NCBI RefSeq assembly: GCF_037126465.1 | Contig: NW_026999326.1 | Span: 1,824,001-1,888,000 of the forward strand | Length of the DNA: 64,000 nucleotides | Reading direction: 5' to 3' | Origin: Ornithodoros turicata | Taxonomy: Eukaryota; Arthropoda; Arachnida; Ixodida; Argasidae | Shown here: piece after piece, positions 33,400 to 43,885 of the stretch | Numbering within the stretch: position 1 is the stretch's first letter | Layout: the number at the start of each line of letters is the position of its first letter | Program-made: the position numbers and the translations under genes | Notes under the pieces: generated by a model | What the model saw: the letters and a program-made list of their open reading frames with translations, nothing else | Databases searched by the model: none | Told to the model about the DNA's origin: nothing

Positions 33400-34909
33400 G
33401 TGGCCGCATGTGTATGGGCAAGATGCATGTTCCCTTGTTTCCAGCTGCTGTAATTCAACAGCCTTCTTCCCACTGTGTATTTGTATAGTCAGTGTTACCA
33501 ATGGCACAGTACTGTTACCTGGTATGTCCCAGAAAACGTGACATTGAATTATATGCCATTGTTGAGAGGGCTGTGCCGTCTGGAGTTACGTGGTCAACAG
33601 CATTTGTTTGTACTAGGTTTTTGCCACATCCTGGCATGAATGCATTACATTAAGTTTTGTATCAATTCTTATAAACTGAACTGAAAAAATTCACAAGGTA
33701 TTTTTTTTAATCCCGCCAATATGAAGTGCGTGTCGAGTTTACTAAAGTTCATGGTAATTGACACTGATATTGAAGAGTTACCTCATTGGGAAAAACATAG
33801 CTCAACACCATGCTTTTCGGAGCATTTGTGCGGAGTCTTTGTGTACCTTTGTTTTAAGCCCAATGAAAGGAGGTTGTTATGCTCAGCCCACACAGGCATA
33901 GTACAAAGAGATAAGACAGGGATGGCCTATCGCATTCGGCTTCTGCCGGAATCATGCTTTTCTTCTCTCAGTTTCAAAAATGAAATTTTTTTCTACTATC
34001 CCTTTATGGGCTGGGTTTAGCAGCGTCCTTCCATCGAACTGCACAAGGCTCCCTAAGAAGTCATCGGGCACTATGCTCTGGACGCTCCAAATGCATGATG
34101 TTCATCTTTCTTTTTTTCAGCTGGTATATCTGCTCAATGCCCTTGTTATTCATCATGAATTTGGGTAAATTTGGCATTCGGTTGACCTTTGCTTGGCAAA
34201 TTTTTGAGTTCGGTTCCTAATAATTAGCATGGGTTAGATTACATTTAGCAGGTACTTCACATTGGTTGGGTAAAAAAGTGGGCTTTACTGATCCAACTTT
34301 TGAGGTCTGTTTGTAAAATTTTACATAACAAAACTTAAGTTAGATGAGATTCCCATCAGGTTGTGGCAAAATCCTAGTAAGAACAAATGTCGTTGACCAC
34401 ATGATTCTAGGTGATGTAGCTCTTTATTATGATTCAATGACAAGTTTTCTGGGACATCCTGTATAACTTTTGCACAACACATGATGGCAGCCAAAAAGAA
34501 GAAGTCGAGACAGTTGCCACCAGAATCTGATGATGACATAGACACCATCATGAATGCCATCAAACTTCCCATGCCCTACCCCTGCTGGTGGTTCTCTGGA
34601 TGCAGATCATGGTAAGCATGTGGTGCAGTTTCATTCTGCAGCATAATTTTTTAATGTTCTTACATTGTATTGCAAGCCCGCAGTGGTAATGGAGAGCTGG
34701 GCTACTTGGTTAACAGATATGTCGAAAAATGTTGAGTGAATACACATGCGAATAGGTTGAGACTGGCTTGGTCCTAGTATGAGCCTGTCCGCTGTTGTGC
34801 TCGTGTCACTTACTGTTTTTCACCATATCAGAAGCCCACTGCTGCCAGTTCTTTTTTTTTTTTTTTCATCAGTGGGATTTGTATTCTTCATGGCTTAGCT
34901 TTGTGAACC
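33400..34909. other. Intronic or anonymous sequence with one possible exon
   Basis: A possible exon at about 34,525-34,615 (KKKKSRQLPPESDDDIDTIM in one frame) lies between an AG at 34,496-34,497 or later and a donor ATG/GTAAGC at 34,616. It could belong to the DUF4806-type gene, whose family has a basic-acidic linker here. Nothing else was recognised. Confidence 0.3.
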
Positions 34910-34913
34910 TTAA

Positions 34914-35202
34914 AGGGGTTGAGACAGACAGTATCTCACATGAAAGTAGGTGACTGTTCTTTGTACCAATATGAACATGCATTGGAAGTTCCACAGCGAA
35001 AAGTAATGGAAGTGGTGAAAATGTGCGCCGCGAATACAAACTGATGCAGCTCTGTCAGCACTTTGTTCGGGAGTGTGTTTGGGTTTTTACCTGTCTAAGC
35101 AAAATACATAGAGTATTTTTTTCTTCAGTATTCTGATTCAGACGTGCAGAACGATGCATCGAAAATGTAATGCACCACATCTATGAAAGTGTCCCAACCC
35201 CT
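34914..35202. mobile_element. TTAA-flanked MITE with good inverted ends
   Basis: TTAA at 34,910-34,913 and 35,203-35,206 brackets 289 bp. Its ends AGGGGTTGAGACA and (complement) AGGGGTTGGGACA match at 12 of 13 positions. It is the size and target site of a piggyBac-type MITE, with no coding capacity. Confidence 0.75.
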
Positions 35203-35278
35203 TTAAAGCACATCATGTGTTGCTGCCGAGTCTAGTATCGATGCTAAGTACTAATATTATTTCTCTTGCACATTTTTA

Positions 35279-35565
35279 GGTAGCATGGTGGAATACTGCT
35301 CAAGCTTGCCACCAGATATCCAGTGCCAAAGGCAGGAAAGACAAGCAGCTTCTTCACATTCTTCCTGTAAGCAGAGACCTGCTATGTTTCACCGGTGTTT
35401 GGATGGCATCTGTGGGATGTGGCTAATTTCAGGTGCTTTGAGGCAAATTGTTACAAGCCTTTATTTCACGTTGCAGACCCCGGCAGCCCACGAAGTGGTA
35501 GGTCCTCAACAGTACAACTAGCAGCTGAACGAGCCAACGAGCATGAAGTCATGCCACAGTCAGGT
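35279..35565 (+). pseudogene. Possible DUF4806-type gene exons
   Basis: Two open blocks are bordered by splice-like signals: 35,279 onward (acceptor CACATTTTTAG; MVEYCSSLPPDIQCQRQE) and about 35,479-35,565 (acceptor CACGTTGCAG, donor CAG/GTATGT; DPGSPRSGRSSTVQLAAERA). They lie where the variable linker of the DUF4806-type protein would be. The family gives little sequence to compare, so assignment is tentative. Confidence 0.35.
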
Positions 35566-35837
35566 ATGTCACCTCCAAGGTAATTGCTTAATCCGAAGGG
35601 CATCGCAAGTTTAAGCATATGTTTCATGCATGTGGCTCTAGACCCTGCATTACATATACGCTCTCCTGCACGAAAATTAAGTGTAGAACTAAATTTGGCA
35701 ACGAGAGTGTCTCTGTGCTGCCATTCGTCCTTCCAGTTGTGTGCCTCTGGATTGCAATACTAAAAGTGTAGAAGGGCTATTCATTAGATTTCTGACCACT
35801 TTTGTTTTTGTCAACCACTTTGGCTTCTGCATACACT

Positions 35838-36215
35838 GATTCTGGCCGGTCTTGCTGTGTCCATGGCACGGCGTTTCTGGCCTTCGAAACTCACGATCAC
35901 AATCATCTGATAAGGCGTGAGTTCGGGCCCGCTAGGTACTCACCTGAGGGTCGACATGGCGTGTCGGTGAGCTCGATCATGCCGGATGTTGATGCACTCA
36001 CCAAATAACGCAACACCTGCTCTGTTTTGCAAGTGTGATGTTATCTGGTGAGTGCACTTATATGCGCATGATCGAGCACACCGACACGCCATGTCGACCT
36101 TCGCTTGAGCTCGTAGCAGGGCCCGAACTCACGCATTATCAGATGATTGTGATAGTAAGTTTCGTAGGCCCGAAAGGCCGAGCTATAGCTGTGTCAGCAT
36201 ATCGGAACTGTCAGC
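35838..36215. repeat. Foldback element with ~180-bp arms
   Basis: The left arm (about 35,838-36,015) and right arm (about 36,035-36,215) are inverted copies. They share GGGCCCGAACTCACGC, CAGATGATTGTGAT, GTCGACATGGCGTGTCGGTG and GATCATGC-type blocks around a short loop. It sits in the putative last large intron upstream of the DUF4806 core. Confidence 0.8.
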
Positions 36216-36514
36216 AGTGGGCTGCATGAACACCGTCTTATTGGTGTTGGCCCTTCTTGTTTGCAACGGGTGACTTTACATTGCCTTGACGTTGTGCGTC
36301 TAGCCAACTACCAATTAGAGCAAACCAATTGATGCAAACTAGTGGTAGTACCATAAAAGACAGGAACAGTGGCAACAACTAAGAATAATTATTTGGTGCT
36401 GAACTGACTGGTTGCTGTAACTGTGGAGGTAATTGATGGGATGGAGTGTTCCTTCCCTTGCGTGTAATGTAAATCTGAGCTGTTTCACAATTTTCTTTTC
36501 CTATACTGCACTAG

Positions 36515-36720
36515 ATTTCCAGAAACAAGTTTTGCGGATCCTTCACATCATGCGACTTGCACAATAGGGGCAAGGCGATCTCCTTCATGAAGTGTCTAGG
36601 CAACTTGTGCATTCAGACCTCATTGTTGCTGAAGCCCCTCTAGTATCAACTCGATTTGCATCCTGTGAAGCTCTGGAGGACTTCAACGACTCACTTAATG
36701 AGCAAATGGAGACACGTTTC
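36515..36720 (+). pseudogene. DUF4806-type gene, penultimate exon with nonsense codon
   Basis: After CTGCACTAG the frame reads FQKQVLRILHIMRLAQ, TAG (36,565-36,567), then GQGDLLHEVSRQLVHSDL and LVSTRFASCEALEDFNDSLN. A GTATGT donor starts at 36,721. The helix FQ..LR.L and the LE.FN.SL segment are typical of the start of DUF4806. The in-frame stop indicates decay. Confidence 0.6.
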
Positions 36721-37980
36721 GTATGTAGATCATCTGATGTCAGTGGGTCACAAGGAATATATGTGATATACCTTGACCTTTGCATTGCATCATGCACATG
36801 TCGGGGGCTGGTGACCCTTCGGGACTCTCGCTGGTTGGACAAAGAGAGTCCAAAATATCGAGTGTTGGGGCTGTGCGGCAACCGAAATTTTGAAAGTTAT
36901 TATACATTAACTCACGGGCGCTGTTTCCGTCCGCGAACTTGTCCGAATAATCGAGCATGCCCGAAAAATTAGTCAACGGCTGTTATAACATAGAATAGCA
37001 TAGCATTCTATACGTGTTTAGCTTTCCATTGTAAACCACAGTTCAGCAGTATGCTCTTCCTTGGACCAATTCTGTTAACATTCCCTAGCTGCTCGTTAAT
37101 ACAACAAGGAGTTGTATCCGAGCTGCCTGTAAATGCTGTAGTCGTGCACCATTCGTAGCTCTTAAAATGTGTTCAATTCCCAACATTTTGCATGATGCAA
37201 TAATGCATGAAATGCTTATGTTCTGTGTACACAGTTTGAAAATACTACTTTGCATTGCATAGTTTCTTTCCAACTCTATAATCCTACGAGCATTGTGGTA
37301 CTAGTGAATCATTTATATCAGGCATTTTTGCTACTTATGCAGAAACTGCAAAAACTATTAGTGTACATAATTATCATTAATAATTATAATATTATATACA
37401 TAATTCTTAATACATGAGCTTATCTCACAAGCCAGAAGATTGTGAGAAATAATTTTTCCGCACTTGGGGAGTAAAAAGAGAAGAAATAAGAATATGCTGT
37501 AAAATGATGCAGATTCCAGGTAGAAACCTTCCTTCATGCTAAATTTTGGCGGAAATTCAACGAACAGTCATGGTTTGATACGAAATATGATATAGTTGTG
37601 TTCGCTGTAAAACAAGCCAGTGTGCATCTTTTCAGTTCCACGTTTTCCAGTTCAATATCGGTAGGTTTCAGCGAATACAATTTTCTTGGTAAACTCAAGT
37701 TTCACCCTAAAGAGGCAACCTTCATTTTTGGGTGCAAATTTAGGGAATAATCAGGTGAACCCTAAACCTTCAGGCTCTACTCATGGTGAATAGAATATAT
37801 TGTTTGTTTGTTTTGATTTATTTGTATCGTGCCTACCAATGGCTGACAACAGCCTACTGGGCAGTGCACTATAAAAATATCATATGCAATTGAATTCATA
37901 AGAAATGAAGAACGTACAACCAGCTGAAAGAGCAGCTGAATATCAATTCAGGATTAAAGAAAATAACAATCGGGAAATAG
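36721..37980. other. Intron of the DUF4806-type gene; AT-rich DNA
   Basis: No gene supported. Two 98- and 126-codon antiparallel frames around 36,585-36,970 partly overlap the exon and look incidental. A homopolymer-like GTTTGTTTGTTTT at about 37,802 is probably the tail of the minus-strand LINE fragment that follows. Confidence 0.4.
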
Positions 37981-38270
37981 TCAGTTGCAAAATAGACGAT
38001 GGGCAGAACATTTGTATTGATGAAGATTCATGGAAATAGCAATGTCGAGATGGTTAAAGCCATTAAAGAGAAACTGGATACGAAACGTAGGGATCATTTC
38101 CTCATTAACTGGTGGGTAGAATAATACGAGCTTTCTACTAAGACGAATAGTACAGTAAAAATGTGGATTAGATAATAGGTGAGAGCAGTTAGTACGGCTA
38201 TGGTCCAGCTTATACAAGAACAACAGATCATTCATAAGACGTCTCCTGCTCAACAAAGGCAAACCTAAAT
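37800..38270 (-). mobile_element. 3' fragment of a non-LTR retrotransposon
   Basis: Minus-strand frame 38,270-37,981 encodes RRRLMNDLLFLYKLDHSR, then LLSNPHFYC and LFYPPVNEEM, then FNGFNHLDI. This is the layout that closes the reverse transcriptase ORF of many LINEs (RR..DL.FL.KL, LL..I.F, P..R...N). The stop at 37,981 is followed by an A/C-rich tail (AAACAAACAAAC on the minus strand). Strongly 5' truncated. Confidence 0.55.
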
Positions 38271-38274
38271 ATAT

Positions 38275-38667
38275 ATGAAAGATGTAGGGCCTGACTTCTT
38301 GGAGGCATACCAGACTACGCCCGATATTTACCCCCGAATCAAATTTGCAAGAACAGGGTTTTACCTGATATTTGACCAAAAACTGCTGGACCAGGGGGAT
38401 CTGAAGTCATCACAGCCAACACAGAACTTTAGAAACCTTTGTTATTTCATAAATATGCACATACAAATGTTCAAACCAGAGACCCTGCTGCGTCTTACAT
38501 GCATGGACTCTGTCTACTGGTATTATGCTGACACAACCAAGGACTTATGCCTGGTTGGATCCGATTCAACAAGAATTGGGCTGAATCAGGTTCAGTTAAG
38601 CCCAGTTACAGCCGAATTATTGAAGCAAAATATTACCCAATATTTACTACATTTTGCTGAAAAATAA
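38275..38667 (+). CDS. Unidentified open frame, 130 codons
   Basis: Encodes KDVGPDFLEAYQTTPDIYPR .. GFYLIFDQKLLDQ .. LLRLTCMDSVYWYYADTTKD .. LKQNITQYLLHFAEK. The composition looks protein-like (aromatic- and leucine-rich, few low-complexity runs). No family was recognised and no splice sites are clear. It lies in the last intron of the DUF4806-type gene, next to the LINE fragment, and may belong to another element. Confidence 0.25.
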   Translation: MKDVGPDFLEAYQTTPDIYPRIKFARTGFYLIFDQKLLDQGDLKSSQPTQNFRNLCYFINMHIQMFKPETLLRLTCMDSVYWYYADTTKDLCLVGSDSTRIGLNQVQLSPVTAELLKQNITQYLLHFAEK

Positions 38668-38830
38668 AACCCGAAAAAAATCAGGCACTAAATATATGCA
38701 GAAAATGTAGACCGCAAGGACACAGTCTTTCGCATAGGACACGTAAAGTCTCAGTTTTGTGTTGTGTTAAGTCAGTAATAATCTTTTTTGTGTTGGTGTG
38801 GTGAGCTTTTGAAACATTTACTACTTTCAA

Positions 38831-38990
38831 GTTGAAGAGCTTGCTCAGCTTGGGGGCAGCGAAGTGAGGCAATCAACCAGAAAGATATTTGAGTATCTCC
38901 TGACAGACTACGTTGCAGCTGAATTCAGCTGGTTAGATCAGAAGGGCAAGCGGAAATTTGGACAGCTGAAACTTCCACAGCTTATCATCC
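38831..38990 (+). pseudogene. DUF4806-type gene, core exon
   Basis: VEELAQLGGSEVRQSTRKIF, EYLLTDYVAAEFSWLDQKGK and RKFGQLKLPQLII give the conserved DUF4806 core: LGG, a helix with LLT..A, and W..KGKR.F..L.L..LI. A strong donor GTGAGT follows at 38,991. The upstream acceptor is unclear (TTTCAAG, one base out of phase), which may reflect decay. Confidence 0.7.
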
Positions 38991-38999
38991 GTGAGTATT

Positions 39000-40435
39000 A
39001 CTCCATGGAGTATATGCAACATAAGGAATACCAGTGGTTTTAGAAAAGTTAGGCCCGGTTAGGTCTTGGAACCCAGATCAGGGTTGCTTAAACTGAAGTG
39101 AATTCTGTTTTGCAAACGTTAGTTGATGTGATGAATGTTTCACTGACAATCAGTACCTTTAGTGAAGCAGTATTAACTGTTAAATTAAAGTTAAGGGTTC
39201 CTTTGATCCTTGTTCAAATCAGATTGTAGAACAGCAAAAAATACGGGTTTGGGTTCGCGTTACTTGGATTTTGTTGCTGTTGAGTTCACGTTCCGCTGTA
39301 CGAAAAATCGAATACTGATCGATGCTGCTGATGTCTGCCTTGACGTTTTTAGTGGCCATGTACTCCGTTTAGCGGGAGAAATGGATGATCACCTGTAAAC
39401 AACGTCCACACTCATGAAGCGGTCTAGTCCTGCTGCTGTCTGTTCTCAAAATGGCTTTTTTTTCTTTTCGCATGCACAATGCAAAAAAGATATACTTAAA
39501 GGAAGCCAAATAAGACGGGCGTCATTTTGAGGTACTGGTGCGGCACACTGCTTTCACAGTGTCAGTTGATCTGAAACTGTCCAGAAGCATGCTGAAAATA
39601 AGTCTGCCAGCCTTGCTGTGTCAGATTTCATAGTAGTGTAGGGCTTGCAACATACTTGTCTGTAATCGAGAGTTTGCGGTTTATCTGGCTTGGAATCTCC
39701 AGGCATAGCAAGATTGTTTCTTTCGACTAATATACACTTACTGGGAAGCATGCCGTACGTGTCTATTAGTCAGAAGAATTTTTCTTGCACCACCTGTAGG
39801 TTTCAGACAGGATAAACCACAAGCTGTCGATTCCAGACAAGCAACGTCATATGCTGTACCAGGGTGATTTCACACCGAACCAGGCAGGGTGGACCAATCA
39901 ACCTCTCCAATTTTTTTCTTTCAGACATATATTAAAGCCTTGTCCCTTGGAGGCATATTGGGGCTGAAAGTAGTTGAAAATAATTGGTGGTTATTTTTAA
40001 TGAATCGTCATTCAGGCATTTCTACCATTGCGCTTCCTACAAAGTTTAACAACGCGTATCTTCATAACTATGCGATATATCCAACTGAATTTTTTCCACG
40101 TATTGTCAGGTGAGGGCAGCTTTGTACACTCTCACACAGAAACCTGATAGTAAGGGTCAAAAATCGTCAAATTTTTTACCCCTATTTTAAGCGGTGTTCG
40201 ATGTCGCTTATTCTATGCTAACAGGGAGAAGGTGTGCACGAGGTTTGCGAAGCGTGAGTGCTTGTGTGCCTTGACGCGTTGATGAATGTCTGTCCCAACT
40301 GGTGTTCTCCGAAGTCGATCAAACTAGAGGAGTAGTTTTTCGGTTGCATTTAGCTGGAGGGGGAGGGTTTTAGCTTCCAGATAAGTCTCAGCGTTATTTG
40401 CTCCTCGTGGTAAGCCAAGAGCAGTTCTGAGGCCG
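39000..40435. other. Anonymous DNA downstream of the DUF4806-type gene
   Basis: No supported gene. A 74-codon open block after an acceptor-like TTTCTTTCAG at 39,923 (YIKALSLGGILGLKVVENNW) is possible but unidentified. Confidence 0.35.
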
Positions 40436-40439
40436 CCTC

Positions 40440-41560
40440 TGTTTATGCGCTCAATCTCCTGCTTCTCGTAGGTTATGTCAGGCGGCAGTGGTGCAGTTAC
40501 TCCGCCATCTAGTGCCGTAGTTCCCGTTTCCGGCTCCTCCTCGTAGGTTGTGTTCGGTGGCAGTTTTACAGTTACTCCGCCCTCCAGTATAGTATTTCCC
40601 GAGTCGTGCTGCTCTTCGTTGTCGGCTTGTGAAGGGTACTCTGGCTCATCGTAACAGGTATTCGTAGTTGGAGGGGACGGTGGGCGCCCTCCTCCTCGTA
40701 GCTCATTTCTTCGCAGTGCACGTGCATTTTCCCTTCGGTGCCATACTAGGTGGTTTTCTAGACCTCTCGTAAATGGGAATGTGTCTGTTCTACGACGAGG
40801 GAAGGCCTACGACGCCACTGCAACGCGCCGAAAAAAGTCAATATTTCTACGTTGTCCAAGGCCTACGACGTTCACATTATATTTCCCGCTCCATGACCAT
40901 TTGGAATGCTGTGAGGAAGCGTGTTTGTCAGCGTGCCGATCGACCACCTGGGCCTTCCAAAGAAGCTCACTAACGAGGCATCTTGAACGAGACCACAGCA
41001 TCCGGATCGGCACGTTAAGGTACATCTGCGCGGACTGTAATGAACTTCTGAACTCAAGACCTACATCGCAAAAGGGCAGCCACGCCAGCCATTCCTCGAA
41101 TCCACCCCCACGACGAACACATGACCACAAATTCAATGAATGCAACGGCACATTCCCATCTAGCGTCTCTGGCGATGAACCTCCCCACTCTCCATCTCAA
41201 AATAAAGTTGTTGTTGTTAGGAGAGGTCTAGAAAACCACCTAGTATGGCATCGAAGGGAAAATGCCCGTGCACTGCGAAGAAATGAGCTACGAAGAGAAG
41301 AGCGCGCACGGTCCCCTCGAACTACGGATACGTGTCATGATGAGCCGGAGTACCCTTCACAAGCCGACAACGAAGAGCAGCACGACCGAGAAATACGACA
41401 CTGGAGGACAGATTTACTGTACCACTGCCACCGAACACAACCTGCGAGGAGGAACGGGACCCGGGAACTACAGCAGTAGAAGGTGGAGTAACTTCACCAC
41501 TGTCACCGGACACAACCTACGAGGAGGAGCCGCACCCTAACCATCCGGCTGGAGCAGGCA
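40440..41560. repeat. Inverted duplication around an R2-like N-terminal segment
   Basis: 40,440-40,770 is the inverted copy of 41,218-41,560. Shared blocks include TAGAAAACCACCTAGTATGG, CATTTTCCCTTCG, GCAGTGCACG, TACCCTTCACAAGCC and CAACGAAGAGCAGCACGA. The outer halves carry the same R2-like coding sequence in opposite directions. The centre holds the zinc-finger part of the ORF and, at 41,173-41,220, the (GTT)n-tailed retroposon end. Confidence 0.75.
40781..41480 (+). pseudogene. R2-like copy 1, N-terminal zinc-finger region
   Basis: SSLTRHLERDHSIRIG (HX4H end of a finger), YICADCNELLNSRP (CX2C start) and GLENHLVWHRREN (finger 3 end) parallel the three-finger head of copy 2 (47,040-47,320). 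The region would give DNA-target specificity. The retroposon end at 41,173-41,220 interrupts it. Confidence 0.7.
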
Positions 41561-41959
41561 CACTCGACGAAAGCGGTAACACACAATCACCAATATCCGA
41601 AGACCAGCGAGGAAATGACTCACACGGAGCCCAAAAAGAACGGGAGCCAGCCCTACATAATTAAAAATGAGCTTCACCGCATAGCACGCTCCTAGCCAAC
41701 CAACTACTCGAATGATATCGCCATGTGCCCTGATTTGTTTAAAACGGTAGGCGTACGCCTTTTTTTGGGACACTTATGCTGTTCATAATTGTCACAAATT
41801 GTATGCACAGAAACAGTGGGCAACGCACCTACCACCCTACCCCTACATGCATTCGCGGAAGAAGCTTTTGTTCTACAGTCCGCCCCAAAAAAACGATGAC
41901 AACTGGGACCTCTTCGAGGATCTAGTCGCAAGGGCAGTCACCGCAGTGATAACATCAGC

Positions 41960-42677
41960 AAACATTCCACAGCCTGATGCCACGCCAAACAACAAACCCC
42001 GAGGACCCACCTGCAATCCAGCGGCTTTACCGACGGAACAGAAGACAAGTGCTGCGCCTAATCATAAACAGCACTAGTTCCCAGTGCCGAATACCCCCGC
42101 AAGACGCATACATGTTCTATAGAGACCTATGGGACTGGAAGGAGGCAGACACTGAGATCCTGCAGCAACACCCAGCCACTGACAATGAGTTACAAATGCA
42201 CCCGTTCACTCCGGAGGAAGTCCTTGCGAAAGCTCGCAAATGTGAAAACATTGCTCCTGGAGACGACCGCTTGACATACTACATCTAGCTGAGAGCTGAC
42301 CCAGAATGCAGGTTCCTGGTAGCGATATTCAACACCTGTCCACAATACAGAAAAGTCCCTGCCACGTGGAAGACATCCCGAACGATTGTGATCCACAAGA
42401 AATGCTACGAACACGACCTCAACAAGTCGCGTCCCATCTCTCTAATGCGGACGATAAACAAACTCTACACGGGCTGCATAGCAAATCGACTCAGGAAATG
42501 GATACTTGACAAGAATGTAATGATCCTCTGTCAAAAAGTGTTCTTACCATATGACGGTGTGTTCGAGCACAACTTCGTCCTCAAGACACGCCTCGACGCA
42601 GCGCGCACCGGGAACAAGGACATCTGCCATGCGCTATTAGACCTTAGCAACGCATTCGGATCGGTACCTCATTAAGC
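41960..42677 (+). pseudogene. R2-like copy 1, reverse transcriptase N-terminal half
   Basis: NPEDPPAIQRLYRRNRRQVL at about 42,000, then PFTPEEVLAKARKCENIAPG (RT domain 0/1), WKTSRTIVIHKK, RPISLMRTINKLYTGCIANR, VFLPYDGVFEHNFVL and LLDLSNAFGSVPH (RT domain with first catalytic Asp in LDL). Two stops and frame changes are present (42,288, 42,507) and a TAA follows VPH. The insertion at 42,690 then splits the palm. Confidence 0.85.
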
Positions 42678-42689
42678 GATAATCCCCCA

Positions 42690-43885
42690 AGCAGCATACC
42701 AATATTGGTCCAATATTGGACGCATATGAGCTGCCAAGATTGCCAATATGGGCTGCCAATATGGGTCCAATATTGTGTCACATATTGGTCCAATATGTGC
42801 TGCCCATATTGGCAAGCCCATTTTGCGTCAATATGGCCAATATTTCTGTCATAACGTAAACGGGGAGTCTGCGTAATAATACAGCATTATCTGGCTTAAT
42901 TTCCACCACTGATATTACTTCTCTCTTCTTTTTGCTTTTTCATTTCTGCAGATCTCATTCGTCCACGTTGCGTACAGGTGCAAAAAAGAAAAGAAAAAGA
43001 AAACACTGCATCGCCCCAACAACGAAGAACTGGTGCTACGCCCGTCTTGCTGAAGGGCACACATTGTCGCACGGAACTACCAATGCAAAATGTCCCTCAG
43101 AGGCCTTTGTTGGGACCCCAATAGTCTATGCACCAAAAATTTCCAACCCACTCCGAGAGTACAAAGGAGCGAAACACTTTCGTGACGGTGACGGACATAC
43201 GCCAGAGCAATTCACTCCTCGTTGCAGCAACTTGAAGGCACCAAACTTTACAGAAGAGCCATTCCTTCCTATCAAACATTGTTTTTATTTCACCTAGCGC
43301 AATTCCGTTATCATTACAGGAACCAGCGATATTTTAGCTCGTATGAAACGTCCGATCGGACTGTCGAGCACGCGCATTAGTTGTAGGTCGCGGGATTTCG
43401 CTCGACGGCGATACGACGTTCTCTTTGCTCGACCGATTGGCATTGGACCGAAGCAAGGTGGCGGCTGCTTCCATAACGTGGAAAGTTGAGTTGTCGATTT
43501 CTAGTGAACGTTACAATGGGATTGCCACGTATGTTGATTGTTTCGAATAATATGTATCATCTGCTGGAACTTGTTGGATGTATACGTACTGAATTGGGCA
43601 TTTCACACGCTTCAACGTCCAATGTTGCCGTGCTGCTTGGGGATTTGTGCAACACGGGTACGTACCATTTCTGTATTTCCAGTCAATATGGGGTGTACAC
43701 GGGCAATTTGGGGCCCATATTGCCAACATTTTCCTGATACTGGCTCAAACTGGGCAATATGGCGTCCATATTGCCCAGTTTCAGCCAATATGAGGGGAAT
43801 CTTGGCGAATCGGGCCCCATATTGGACCCGTATCGCCAATGACCAGCCAATATGGGCCGAATATTGTGTGCAACTTGGGCCATGC
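42690..43885. mobile_element. Insertion rich in CCAATATTGG motifs
   Basis: Splits the R2-like RT. Both ends carry clusters of CC(A/T)6GG-type motifs (CCAATATTGG, GCCAATATGGG, CCCATATTGG), at 42,698-42,850 and 43,680-43,865. The tips CCCAAGCAGCATACCAATAT and, on the other strand, CCCAAGTTGCACACAATATT form an imperfect terminal inverted repeat. The interior has an acceptor-like TTTTTCATTTCTGCAG at 42,952 and a Lys-rich open stretch, but no transposase. This is a non-autonomous DNA element of a type I cannot name. Confidence 0.65.

Larger units (their letters stand above)
20667..38990 (+). pseudogene. DUF4806-type gene, multi-exon, split by giant element
   Basis: Pieces on one strand match the order of the arthropod DUF4806 family. 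These are an N-terminal block MFAIAHFPTNNEIDVVPASW at 20,667 (through WDVYKVIVRG), YPDARRKLNDLQYTF at 21,378-21,478, and a central helix segment FQKQVLRILHIMRLAQ at 36,515. The DUF4806 core comes last: LVSTRFASCEALEDFNDSLN (to 36,720), then ELAQLGGSEVRQSTRKIFEY and LLTDYVAAEFSWL (38,831-38,990). Introns separate the pieces. Exon 2 is cut by the 11.16-kb element at 21,479-32,636 and continues in frame at 32,639. A TAG at 36,565 is in frame. Function of the family is unknown; next to TNP2 it may be an accessory protein of the transposon. Confidence 0.7.

Noticed and set aside
43538..43880. Long plus-strand frame extending R2-like RT upstream
   Set aside because: Its first ~110 codons are translation of the CCAATATTGG-rich insertion; RT sequence begins only at about 43,940.
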